A DNA stretch of 38,886 bases, taken from Rubrivivax sp. GTDB taxonomy: Bacteria; Pseudomonadota; Gammaproteobacteria; Burkholderiales; Burkholderiaceae_C. The stretch covers positions 1-38,886 of the forward strand of contig JAEUPF010000094.1 of assembly GCA_016790425.1 (NCBI GenBank), written 5' to 3'. Each line of letters begins with the position of its first letter. Position 1 is the first letter of the stretch. Position numbers and translations under genes: made by a program. Positions 31,778-38,886 of this stretch are shown piece after piece. The notes under the pieces are model-generated. The model saw only the letters and a program-made list of their open reading frames with translations. It did no database searches and was not told where the DNA came from.

Positions 31778-31807
31778 CGGTGCGGTGGAGCCTGGTTTCC
31801 TTCCGCC

Positions 31808-34024
31808 TCAGGCCGGCCCGGTGCGGGACGACGCCAAGGCGAACGGACAACGCGCCTGCCACCACGAAAGCACCTGCGCCACCGATTGCTCGATGGTGAG
31901 GTCCGAGTTGTCCAGCAGGAGCGCGTCCTCGGCCGGCTTCAGCGGCGCGACGGCGCGGTTCTTGTCGCGCTCGTCGCGCCTCTCGAGGTCGGCGCGAAGA
32001 CTGTCGATGCTAGCCTGAATTCCCTTTGAAATCAATTGCTTATAACGCCGTTCCGCGCGCTGCGCGGCATTGGCGGTGAGGAACACCTTGAGCTCGGCGC
32101 CAGGGAACACGACGGTGCCCATGTCGCGGCCGTCGGCCACGAGGCCCGGCGCACGGCGAAACGCGAGTTGCAGGCCGTGCAGCGCCTGGCGAACGGCCGG
32201 CAACGCCGAAACGCGCGAAGCGACGAGGCCGGTGTTCTCGGCACGCAGATCTTGCGTGATGTCGACCCCGGCGAGGAGCACGCGGGTCGGATCGGCCGCC
32301 GCGTGGACGGCGCCCGCATCACTGCCGGCGTCCTGATCGTCAGTAGCCCCGTCGCTGCCGTCGCTGCCGTCAGGGCCGCCGTCGGCATGCTCGAAGCGCA
32401 GGTCGAGCCTCGTCGCCAGGCGCGCCACCGCGGCTTCGTCGGTGGGCGACACCCCCGCGGCCATCGCGGCCAGCCCGGTGGCGCGGTAGAGGACGCCGGA
32501 GTCCAGCAGGTGGTAGCCGAGCGCGCGCGCCACGGCTGCGGCGAGGGTGCCCTTGCCCGAGGCGGTGGGGCCGTCGATCGTGATCACCGGCACCTCGGCC
32601 GCTGCGGCGCTGGCGACGCCGAGGAAGGCCTCGAAGTAGCCCGGGAAGGTCTTGCCCACGCAGCGCGGGTCTTCGATGCGCACCGGCAGCGCGGCGCGGC
32701 CGGCCTGCGCCGGTGCCAGCGCGTTGAACGCCGCCAGCGAGAAGCACATCGCGATGCGGTGGTCGTCATAGGTGCGGATGCTCGCGGCGCGCCATTGCCG
32801 CGGCGGCCGCACCTCGATGAAGTCGTCGCCGGTGTTCACCTCGGCGCCCAGGCGCTCCAGCTCGGCGGCCATCGCCGCGATGCGATCGGTCTCCTTGACG
32901 CGCCAGCTCGCGATGCCGCCGATCCGGCTGGGCGCAGCGGCCGGGTCGGTGTACAGCGCCATCACCGCCAGCGTCATCGCCGCGTCGGGGATGTGGTTGG
33001 CGTCGATCGTGATCGGCGCCAGCGGCCAGCGGCCGCGCCGCGCCTCGATCCAGCCGGCGCCGCTGCGGATGTCGGCGCCCATCGCGCGCGCCGCGTCGAC
33101 GAAGGCGATGTCGCCCTGGATCGAATCGCTGCCGACGCCGGCGATGCGCACCGGCGCGCCGCCGGTTGCCGCGATGGCGCCCAGCGCGATGAAGTACGAA
33201 GCCGACGAGGCGTCGCCCTCGACGTGCAGCCGCCCGGGGCTGCGGTAGCGGGCGCCGCGTGGCACCACGAAGCGCGACCAGCCTTCGCGCTTCGCGGCGA
33301 TGCCGAAGCGTCCCAGCAGTTCGAGCGTCATGCCGACGTACGGCTTGGAGATCAGCTCGCCTTCGACCTCGACCGTGATGTCGCGCTCGCCGGCCACCAG
33401 CGGCAGCGCCAGCAGCAGCGCAGTGAGGAACTGGCTCGAAACGTCGCCGCGCACGCGGATCGGCTGGCCCGAGGCGAGGCCGGGCAGCGTGCCGCCGGCC
33501 TGCTGGCGATCGTTGCCGCTGACGCGCAGCGGCGGGTAGCCCGGCCGGCCGAGATGCTCGATCGTGCAGCCCAGCGGCCGCAGCGCATCGACGAGGTCGC
33601 CGATCGGCCGCTCGTGCATGCGCGCCACGCCGCGCAGCGTGAAGCGCCCGCCCTGCGTGGCCGCCAGCACCGCCAGCGCGGCGGCCAGCGGCCGCATCGC
33701 GGTGCCGGCGTTGCCGAGGAACAGCTCGGCCTCGTGCACGCGCAGCCGGCCGCCGAGGCCGCTGATGCGGCACTCGCGCGGCGCATCGCCGCCGCCGCCG
33801 CTGCCCTGGCCGCCGCGCATTTCAACGCCGCAGCCGAGCTGGCGCAGCGCCTGGAGCATCACGCGCGTGTCGTCCGAATCGAGCAGGTCCAGCAGCAGCG
33901 TCTCGCCTTCGGCCAGGCCGGCCAGCAGCAGCACGCGGTTGGAGATGCTCTTCGAACCGGGCAGGCGCACGGTGCCGCCGGCGGTGCGCAGCGGCGGCAG
34001 ATCGAGCGAAGCAATGTCGAACAA
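31808..34024 (-). CDS. aroA: Bifunctional EPSP synthase / cytidylate kinase (AroA-Cmk fusion)
   Basis: One frame of about 738 residues carries two enzymes. The N-terminal part is 3-phosphoshikimate 1-carboxyvinyltransferase (shikimate pathway): [61 protein letters not shown]. After [15 protein letters not shown] the chain continues at about residue 476 into cytidylate kinase (CMP/dCMP phosphorylation): [16 protein letters not shown]-loop, [26 protein letters not shown]. No start codon of the ATG/GTG type lies near the fold; TTG at 34024 gives the family-like beginning [16 protein letters not shown] and is chosen. The kinase has an Asp/Gly/Ser-rich insert. Sits 89 bp after tyrA. Confidence 0.95.
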   Translation of the reverse strand: MFDIASLDLPPLRTAGGTVRLPGSKSISNRVLLLAGLAEGETLLLDLLDSDDTRVMLQALRQLGCGVEMRGGQGSGGGGDAPRECRISGLGGRLRVHEAELFLGNAGTAMRPLAAALAVLAATQGGRFTLRGVARMHERPIGDLVDALRPLGCTIEHLGRPGYPPLRVSGNDRQQAGGTLPGLASGQPIRVRGDVSSQFLTALLLALPLVAGERDITVEVEGELISKPYVGMTLELLGRFGIAAKREGWSRFVVPRGARYRSPGRLHVEGDASSASYFIALGAIAATGGAPVRIAGVGSDSIQGDIAFVDAARAMGADIRSGAGWIEARRGRWPLAPITIDANHIPDAAMTLAVMALYTDPAAAPSRIGGIASWRVKETDRIAAMAAELERLGAEVNTGDDFIEVRPPRQWRAASIRTYDDHRIAMCFSLAAFNALAPAQAGRAALPVRIEDPRCVGKTFPGYFEAFLGVASAAAAEVPVITIDGPTASGKGTLAAAVARALGYHLLDSGVLYRATGLAAMAAGVSPTDEAAVARLATRLDLRFEHADGGPDGSDGSDGATDDQDAGSDAGAVHAAADPTRVLLAGVDITQDLRAENTGLVASRVSALPAVRQALHGLQLAFRRAPGLVADGRDMGTVVFPGAELKVFLTANAAQRAERRYKQLISKGIQASIDSLRADLERRDERDKNRAVAPLKPAEDALLLDNSDLTIEQSVAQVLSWWQARCPFALASSRTGPA
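32296..32395. repeat. Low-complexity insert with 9-bp units in the Cmk part
   Basis: Copies of a 9-bp unit encoding Asp-Gly-Ser (minus strand) around 32345-32385 start an Asp/Gly/Ala-rich stretch of about 30 residues, placed between LDLRFEHA and [11 protein letters not shown], where ordinary cytidylate kinases have a short surface loop. Confidence 0.7.
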
Positions 34025-34113
34025 GGGACCTGAGGCGAGAGGAGGTGTGGATGAAAGCGCAGCGATCGGCTGGCCGCTCGCGGGGGCGACGGCGGGCGTG
34101 GGGCCCGATGCCG

Positions 34114-35151
34114 TCAGCGCTGTCGGTTGCCGCCGGCACTGCCGGCGCCGCTGGCGCCACCGGACCCGGCCGCAGCCCCCGGCGACGCCATGGTGCCCGA
34201 CGCTGCGCCGCCGCCCGGCGGGCCGCCGCCGGCGGCCGCGGTGCCGGAATGGGCTTGCAGCGGGCCCTGGCCCTGCCCGGGCACGCGCATCGAACCCATC
34301 TGCCATGCGGCGCGGCCTTCGGCCGGGGCGCGGATCATCGCTTCCAGCGCTTCGGCGTTGCCCGTCTGCAGCGCTTGCTCGAAGGCGGTGAGGGCATGCC
34401 GGAAGAGGCTCGACTGCTTGATCACCTCTTCCCGGTTGGCGATCAGGATGTCGCGCCAGATGTCGGGGTTGCTGGCAGCGATGCGCGTGAAGTCGCGAAA
34501 GCCGGGGCCTGCCAGCGAGAGGAAGTCGCGCCCGGCCGGCTGGTTGACCACGGCGCCGAAGTAGGCGAAGGCCAGCATGTGCGGCAGGTGGCTCACGGCG
34601 GCGAACGCGGCGTCGTGGTTCTCCGGCGACATCTTCAGCACCTGCGCGCCGACGGCGGCCCAGGTGTCGGTGGCCTTCTGCAGCATCGCCACGTTGGTCT
34701 GCGGCAATGGCGTCAGGATCACCTGGCGGCCGCTGAACAGGCCCACGTCGGCGTGCTCGATGCCCGAGGCCTCCTTGCCGGCGATGGGGTGCGCCGGCAC
34801 GAAGCTGCCGATGCGCTCGCGCAGCACGCGGCGCGCGGCGTCGACGACATCGCGCTTGGTCGAGCCGACATCCATGAACAGCACGTTCGGCTCGACGAGG
34901 TGGCGGATGGCGCGGAACGTCGTCTCGGTGGCCGCCACCGGCACCGACAGCAGCACGATGTCGGAGCCCGAGACGGCCAGCAGGGCGGATTCGGCACCGA
35001 CGTCGACGATGCCCATCTTGCGCGCCCGCTCGATGGTCGAGGGCGACTTGCTGTAGCCGACGACGCGCTTGACGAGGCCGGCGCGGCGCAGTGCCAACGC
35101 GAACGAGCCGCCCATCAGGCCGCAACCGATGACGCCGAGCTGGTTGAACAT
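34114..35151 (-). CDS. tyrA: Prephenate dehydrogenase
   Basis: A 345-residue NAD(P) enzyme of tyrosine synthesis, oxidatively decarboxylating prephenate. Evidence: [20 protein letters not shown] at the N-terminus, [30 protein letters not shown], and [16 protein letters not shown] with the catalytic His. The enzyme part ends near residue 295; the last 45 residues are a Gly/Ala/Ser/Pro-rich tail ([19 protein letters not shown] and onward) that is probably disordered. There is no chorismate mutase or ACT domain. Followed by aroA-cmk after 89 bp, so the two aromatic genes are likely cotranscribed. Confidence 0.96.
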   Translation of the reverse strand: MFNQLGVIGCGLMGGSFALALRRAGLVKRVVGYSKSPSTIERARKMGIVDVGAESALLAVSGSDIVLLSVPVAATETTFRAIRHLVEPNVLFMDVGSTKRDVVDAARRVLRERIGSFVPAHPIAGKEASGIEHADVGLFSGRQVILTPLPQTNVAMLQKATDTWAAVGAQVLKMSPENHDAAFAAVSHLPHMLAFAYFGAVVNQPAGRDFLSLAGPGFRDFTRIAASNPDIWRDILIANREEVIKQSSLFRHALTAFEQALQTGNAEALEAMIRAPAEGRAAWQMGSMRVPGQGQGPLQAHSGTAAAGGGPPGGGAASGTMASPGAAAGSGGASGAGSAGGNRQR

Positions 35152-35229
35152 GTCAGGTCGGCCCGGCCGGCCCGGAGGGACCGGCCCCCTCGGGGCGCAG
35201 GCAACGAAGCGAGCGGGGGGACTTCACGG
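35152..35229. repeat. GC-rich intergenic element between pheA and tyrA
   Basis: The 78-bp gap holds GGCCCCCTCGGGG, then GCGCAGGCAACGAAGCGAGC and a run of six G. This combination of a CCCCCTCGGGG core and a GAAGCGAGCG arm looks like the dispersed intergenic repeats I associate with Rubrivivax-like genomes. Only one clear copy is in the window, so the repeat status is inferred. Confidence 0.4.
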
Positions 35230-36324
35230 TCAGTGCATGTCCACGGGGTAGGCCCCGAGCACCTTGAAGAACGCGCAGACGCCGCGCAGCTCGCCCAATG
35301 CCGCGGCGACGCGCGGCTCGTCGGGGTGGCCCTGGAGGTCGATGTAGAAGTAGTACTCCCACTGCCCCGAGCGCGCCGGGCGCGACTCGAAGCGCGACAT
35401 CGACACGCCGTGGTGCTTCAGCGGCACCAGCATGTCGTGCACGGCACCGGGGCGGTTGGCCACCGAGACGACGAGGCTCGTGCAGTCGTGGCCGCTGGCA
35501 CGCGGCGCCGGGTGGCGCGCCGGCTCGGCGACGATGGCGAAGCGCGTGCGGTTGTGCGCGTCGTCCTGGATCGCGGGCGCCAGCACGTGCAGGCCGAACT
35601 CGCTGGCGGCGCGCTCGCTGGCGATGGCCGCCAGCGCCGGGTCGGCGGCGGCCAGGCGGGCGCCTTCGGCGTTGCTGGCCACCGGGCGCCGCTCGGCCTG
35701 CGGCAGGTGCGTGGCCAGCCACGCCTGGCATTGCGCCAGCGCCTGCGGATGCGCCAGCACGGCGGCAATGCCTTCCAGGCGATCGACGCTGCGCATCAGG
35801 TTGTGGCGCACCAGCAGGCTCGTCTCGCCGACGATGCCAAGCGGCGTGTTGAGGAACAGGTCGAGCGAGCGCGCGACGACGCCCTCGGTCGAGTTCTCCA
35901 CCGGCACCACGCCGAAGTCGGCGCCGCCGGCGGTGGTGGCGCGGAAGACCTCGTCGATGCTGCCACAGGGCACGCGCACGATCGAGCTGCCGAAATAGCC
36001 CAGCGCGGCCAGCTCGCTGAACGTGCCCGCCGGCCCGAGGTAGGCCACGCGCGTGGGCGACTCGAGCGCACGGCAGGCCGACATCACCTCACGCCAGATG
36101 GGCGCCACGCTGTCGGACTTCAGCGGGCCCGGGTTGGCCGCCTTCAGCCCTTCGATCACCTGGGCTTCGCGTTCGGGGCGGAAGACGGGGCTGCCGTCGC
36201 GCTTCTTCAGCTCGCCCACTTCGAGGGCCAGGCGGGCGCGCCGGTTCAGCAGCGCCAGCAGCTCGCGGTCGAGCGCGTCGATCTGCGTGCGCAGTGCTTG
36301 CAGCCCGGCGGCGGCTTCGGCCAT
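35230..36324 (-). CDS. pheA: P-protein: chorismate mutase / prephenate dehydratase
   Basis: A 364-residue bifunctional enzyme of phenylalanine synthesis. Residues 1-90 are an AroQ-type chorismate mutase (LRTQIDALDRELLALLNRRA), 95-275 the prephenate dehydratase (VAYLGPAGTFSELAALGYFG, VVPVENSTEGVV, and the NRTRF motif), and the rest an ACT domain whose MSRFESRPARSGQWEYYFYI holds the ESRP phenylalanine-binding motif, so feedback inhibition by phenylalanine is expected. The start is ATG 36324, 7 bp after the DUF2059 stop. serC, which often lies just upstream of pheA in this order, is not here. Confidence 0.96.
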   Translation of the reverse strand: MAEAAAGLQALRTQIDALDRELLALLNRRARLALEVGELKKRDGSPVFRPEREAQVIEGLKAANPGPLKSDSVAPIWREVMSACRALESPTRVAYLGPAGTFSELAALGYFGSSIVRVPCGSIDEVFRATTAGGADFGVVPVENSTEGVVARSLDLFLNTPLGIVGETSLLVRHNLMRSVDRLEGIAAVLAHPQALAQCQAWLATHLPQAERRPVASNAEGARLAAADPALAAIASERAASEFGLHVLAPAIQDDAHNRTRFAIVAEPARHPAPRASGHDCTSLVVSVANRPGAVHDMLVPLKHHGVSMSRFESRPARSGQWEYYFYIDLQGHPDEPRVAAALGELRGVCAFFKVLGAYPVDMH

Positions 36325-36331
36325 CGGCGCT

Positions 36332-37090
36332 TCACCTGCTGGCGGCTGCGCCGGGCGGGGTCGCCGCCGGCATCGCGGCGCGCAGCCGCTGCGTCACCGA
36401 CTGCTCCAGCGCGTTCAGCTTGGGCTGCACCGTACCCTTGGTCTCGGCGACGAGGCGGCCGCCGAGCGCGCGCTGCATTTCGCCCAGCGTGGCCTGGTAG
36501 CGGCGCGCCACCGGCGCTTCGAGGATGGCCAGCAACTGGCGCAGTTCCTCCTCGGTGAAGCGCTGCTCGAAGACGGCGCCCATCGTCTGCGGCGCCAGCG
36601 CCAGCGCGCGCTCGCGCAGCAGCGGCGTCACGTCCTCGACGAAGCGGCGGATGTCGGCCTCGATCTCGCGCGCGACGCCTTCGCGCTGCTCCTGCGGCAC
36701 CTGCACCAGCGCCGCGCGCACGCCGAGCACGAGCTGCTGCATCTGCGGCTCGACGAGCGTGCGGCCGAGGTTCTCGATCGCCGGCTCGTGCACCTTCAGC
36801 AGGCGCGCGACGAGCTGCTTCTTCGCCGCCGACACCGGGGCCGCAGGCTGCGAGGCGGGCGACGATGCGGCGGGCGCGCCCGACTGCGCCTGCGCCGCGC
36901 CCGGCAACGCGGCGCCGGTCGCAGCCAGCGCGAGCGCGAGCCCGAGCGAAAGCGAGAGCGAGAGCGAGAGCGAAGAGAGTGAGAGCGAAGAGAGCGAGAG
37001 CGAAGAGAGCGGGAGCGAAAGGGAAAGCGGGTGGCGCAAAGCGGCGGCGGCGGCCGGCTTCGTGGCGAGAGAGCTGTTGCTGGACTTCAT
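36332..37090 (-). CDS. Exported DUF2059 protein with repeat-expanded signal peptide
   Basis: A 252-residue predicted periplasmic protein. The DUF2059 part is at the C-terminal half: FTEEELRQLLAILEAPVARR and RYQATLGEMQRALGGRLV, preceded by helices around VLGVRAALVQVPQEQR. The signal peptide is abnormal: after a basic stretch (KPAAAAALRH) the hydrophobic region runs from about residue 21 to 63, built of Leu-Ser repeats from a 15-bp array, and ends at a normal AQA-Q cleavage site (68/69). Start ATG 37090 lies 13 bp after the gyrA stop and gives a basic n-region; the longer frame overlaps gyrA. DUF2059 function is unknown. Confidence 0.87.
   Translation of the reverse strand: MKSSNSSLATKPAAAAALRHPLSLSLPLSSLSLSSLSLSSLSLSLSLSLGLALALAATGAALPGAAQAQSGAPAASSPASQPAAPVSAAKKQLVARLLKVHEPAIENLGRTLVEPQMQQLVLGVRAALVQVPQEQREGVAREIEADIRRFVEDVTPLLRERALALAPQTMGAVFEQRFTEEELRQLLAILEAPVARRYQATLGEMQRALGGRLVAETKGTVQPKLNALEQSVTQRLRAAMPAATPPGAAASR
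36944..37027. repeat. 6/15-bp microsatellite inside a signal-peptide coding region
   Basis: On the plus strand, three 15-bp units (GAGAGCGAAGAGAGC with one variant) follow several 6-bp GAGAGC/GAAAGC units. On the coding strand these read as Leu-Ser and Leu-Ser-Leu-Ser-Ser units, residues 22-49 of the DUF2059 protein. Every unit length is a multiple of three. Confidence 0.93.
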
Positions 37091-37103
37091 GCTGCGCGGG
37101 AGC

Positions 37104-38886
37104 CTACTTGCCGTTGGGCGGCACCGTGTCGTCGCCTTCGCTGCTGCCGCCACCGTTGGCGTCGTTCTCGACGATACGCTGCAGCCCGGACAACCGGGCG
37201 CCGTCGTCCAGCGCGATCAGCGTCACGCCTTGCGTGGCGCGGCCGAGCTCGCGGATCTCGGAAACGCGGGTGCGCACGAGCACGCCGCGGTCGGTGATGA
37301 GCATGATCTCGTCCTCGGCGCGCACCAGCGTCGCGGCGACGACCTTGCCGTTGCGCTCGCTCTGCACGATGGCGATCATGCCCTTGCCGCCGCGCTGGTG
37401 GCGCGTGTACTCGGTGATCGAGGTGCGCTTGCCGAAGCCGTTCTCGGTGGCGGTGAGCACGCTCTGGGTCTCGTCCTCGGCCACGAGCATCGCGATCACG
37501 GCCTGCCCGGGCTCCAGCTGCATGCCCTTGACCCCGGCGGCCTGGCGGCCCATCGGGCGCACGCCGCCCTCCTCGGGGTCTTCGTTGAAGCGCACCGCCT
37601 TGCCGCCGTCGGAGAACAGCATCACGTCGTGCTTGCCGTCGGTGAGCGCGGCGCCGATCAGGTAGTCGCCTTCCTCGAGATCGACGGCGATGATGCCGGC
37701 CTTGCGCGGGTTGGCGAACTCGTCCAGCGAGGTCTTCTTCACCGTGCCCAGCGCCGTGGCCATGAACACGTAGTGGTCGGCGGGGAAGCTGCGGAAGCCG
37801 TCGGTGAGCGGCAGCACCACGGTGATCTTCTCGCCGGCCTGCAGCGGGAACATGTTGACGATCGGCTTGCCGCGCGAGCCCGGGCCCCCTTGCGGCACTT
37901 CCCACACCTTCAGCCAATAGACGCGCCCGCGGTCGCTGAAGCACAGGATCCAGTCGTGCGTGTTGGCGATGAAGAGCTGGTCGATCCAGTCGTCTTCCTT
38001 CGTCACCGTGGCGCGTCTGCCGCGGCCGCCGCGGCGCTGCGCCCGGTACTCCGCCAGCGGCTGGCTCTTCACGTAGCCGGCGTGGCTGAGCGTCACCACC
38101 ATGTCGGCCGGGGTGATGAGGTCCTCGGTGCCGAGCTCCTGCACGTTGCGCTCGATGACGCTGCGCCGCGCGCCGGACGGGGTCTGCCCGAACTCCTGCT
38201 TCAGCGCCGTCAGCTCACCGGCGATGATGGTCTTCACGCGCTCGGGCTTGGCGAGGATGTCGAGCAGGTCGGCGATCTGCTCCATCACTTCGCGGTACTC
38301 GGCGACGATCTTGTCCTGCTCCAGGCCGGTGAGGCGTTGCAGGCGCATCTGCAGGATCTCGCCGGCCTGCTCGTCGGAGAGGCGGTAGAGCCCGTCGGCC
38401 TGCAGCCCGTAGCCCGAGGGCAGGCCTTCGGGCCGGTAGGCGGCGCGCCCGCCGGGCGTGCCTTCCTCGGCGCGCGAGAGCATCTCGCGCACGAGCGAGC
38501 TCTCCCAGCCCTTGCCCATCAGCGCTGCCTTGGCCACCGGCGGCGTGGGCGAGTTCTTGATCGTCTCGATGAACTCGTCGATGTTGGCCAGCGCCACCGC
38601 GAGGCCCTCGAGCACGTGGCCGCGTTCGCGTGCCTTCTTCAGCTCGTAGACGGTGCGCCGCGTCACCACCTCGCGCCGGTGGTCGAGGAAGATCTCGATC
38701 AGCTGCTTGAGGTTGCACAGGCGCGGCTGGCCGTCGACCAGCGCCACCATGTTGATGCCGAAGGTGTCCTGCAGCTGCGTGTTCTTGTACAGGTTGTTGA
38801 GGACGACCTCGGGCACCTCGCCGCGCTTGAGCTCGATGACGACGCGCATGCCGGACTTGTCGCTCTCGTCCTGGATGTGCGAGATG
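37104..38886 (-). CDS. gyrA: DNA gyrase subunit A, C-terminal part
   Basis: The gene leaves the window at the right edge, so the N-terminal breakage-reunion domain with the catalytic Tyr is missing; about 594 codons are present. The visible protein starts in the tower/coiled-coil region (ISHIQDESDKSGMRVVIELK, LYKNTQLQDTFGINMVALVDG split in the family way) and continues into the DNA-wrapping beta-pinwheel. The GyrA box QRRGGRG that separates gyrase from topoisomerase IV lies at about 38020-38041, and a degenerate copy (HQRGGKGM) occurs in a later blade. An insert-like segment with GMPGG-type residues occurs near EEGTPGGRAAYRPEGLPSG. The stop is TAG at 37104. Confidence 0.97.
   Translation of the reverse strand, partial: ISHIQDESDKSGMRVVIELKRGEVPEVVLNNLYKNTQLQDTFGINMVALVDGQPRLCNLKQLIEIFLDHRREVVTRRTVYELKKARERGHVLEGLAVALANIDEFIETIKNSPTPPVAKAALMGKGWESSLVREMLSRAEEGTPGGRAAYRPEGLPSGYGLQADGLYRLSDEQAGEILQMRLQRLTGLEQDKIVAEYREVMEQIADLLDILAKPERVKTIIAGELTALKQEFGQTPSGARRSVIERNVQELGTEDLITPADMVVTLSHAGYVKSQPLAEYRAQRRGGRGRRATVTKEDDWIDQLFIANTHDWILCFSDRGRVYWLKVWEVPQGGPGSRGKPIVNMFPLQAGEKITVVLPLTDGFRSFPADHYVFMATALGTVKKTSLDEFANPRKAGIIAVDLEEGDYLIGAALTDGKHDVMLFSDGGKAVRFNEDPEEGGVRPMGRQAAGVKGMQLEPGQAVIAMLVAEDETQSVLTATENGFGKRTSITEYTRHQRGGKGMIAIVQSERNGKVVAATLVRAEDEIMLITDRGVLVRTRVSEIRELGRATQGVTLIALDDGARLSGLQRIVENDANGGGSSEGDDTVPPNGK

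Noticed and set aside
29421-31865. Long open frames on both strands overlapping rpsA (814 codons minus, 853 codons plus)
   Set aside because: rpsA explains the region fully with six S1 repeats; the other frames are shadows.

Overview
The window is a very GC-rich, gene-dense piece of a bacterial chromosome. Gene content and order (gyrA / pheA / tyrA / aroA-cmk fusion / rpsA / ihfB / lapA / lapB, ligA, def, dnaE, tesA beside a YbbA-type ATPase, two heptosyltransferases around a DUF4254 gene) point to a betaproteobacterium of the order Burkholderiales, most likely in the Rubrivivax/Leptothrix/Methylibium/Ideonella neighbourhood. That placement is inferred from gene style and synteny, not from a search. 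I see no rRNA, tRNA, phage, transposase or CRISPR array.

Region 1 (1-12651, + strand) is one long co-directional run. It begins inside a thiolase, then a DhlA-like haloalkane dehalogenase, a large acyl-CoA dehydrogenase, an SDR, a hotdog thioesterase, a CurA-like reductase, an ElaA-like acetyltransferase, an AidB-like acyl-CoA dehydrogenase and a second SDR: an acyl-CoA/lipid catabolic set with start/stop overlaps. The same run continues with only short gaps into ligA (DNA ligase), an exported hydratase-like protein and def (peptide deformylase).

Region 2 (12685-24643) is a mosaic of single genes on both strands: a crotonase with altered catalytic positions, a large FecR/DUF6600 exported protein, tesA, a solitary YbbA-type ABC ATPase, an alpha/beta hydrolase, dnaE, a small secreted Pro/His-rich protein, a patatin-like phospholipase and a ComEA-like helix-hairpin-helix protein. 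Convergent gene ends carry GC-rich hairpins, one with a U-tract behind tesA.

Region 3 (24950-27793) is lipopolysaccharide core synthesis: a WaaF-like glycosyltransferase reading left, then DUF4254 and waaC reading right, with overlapping divergent -10-like boxes between them.

Region 4 (27824-38886, - strand) is the housekeeping block gyrA (partial), DUF2059, pheA, tyrA, aroA-cmk, rpsA, ihfB, lapA, lapB: aromatic amino acid synthesis, CMP phosphorylation, translation, nucleoid architecture and LPS-assembly control.

The most striking feature of the window as a whole is how often short in-frame tandem repeats (9, 12, 15 or 18 bp) sit inside conserved genes: a Gly-Ser-Gly-Thr array in front of the PHP domain of DnaE, Gly-X-Y triplets in LigA, an (LSLSS)-type array that stretches the signal peptide of the DUF2059 protein, and smaller ones in the thioesterase, FecR/DUF6600, YbbA and Cmk proteins. 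I did not find a clearly new defence or mobile system.
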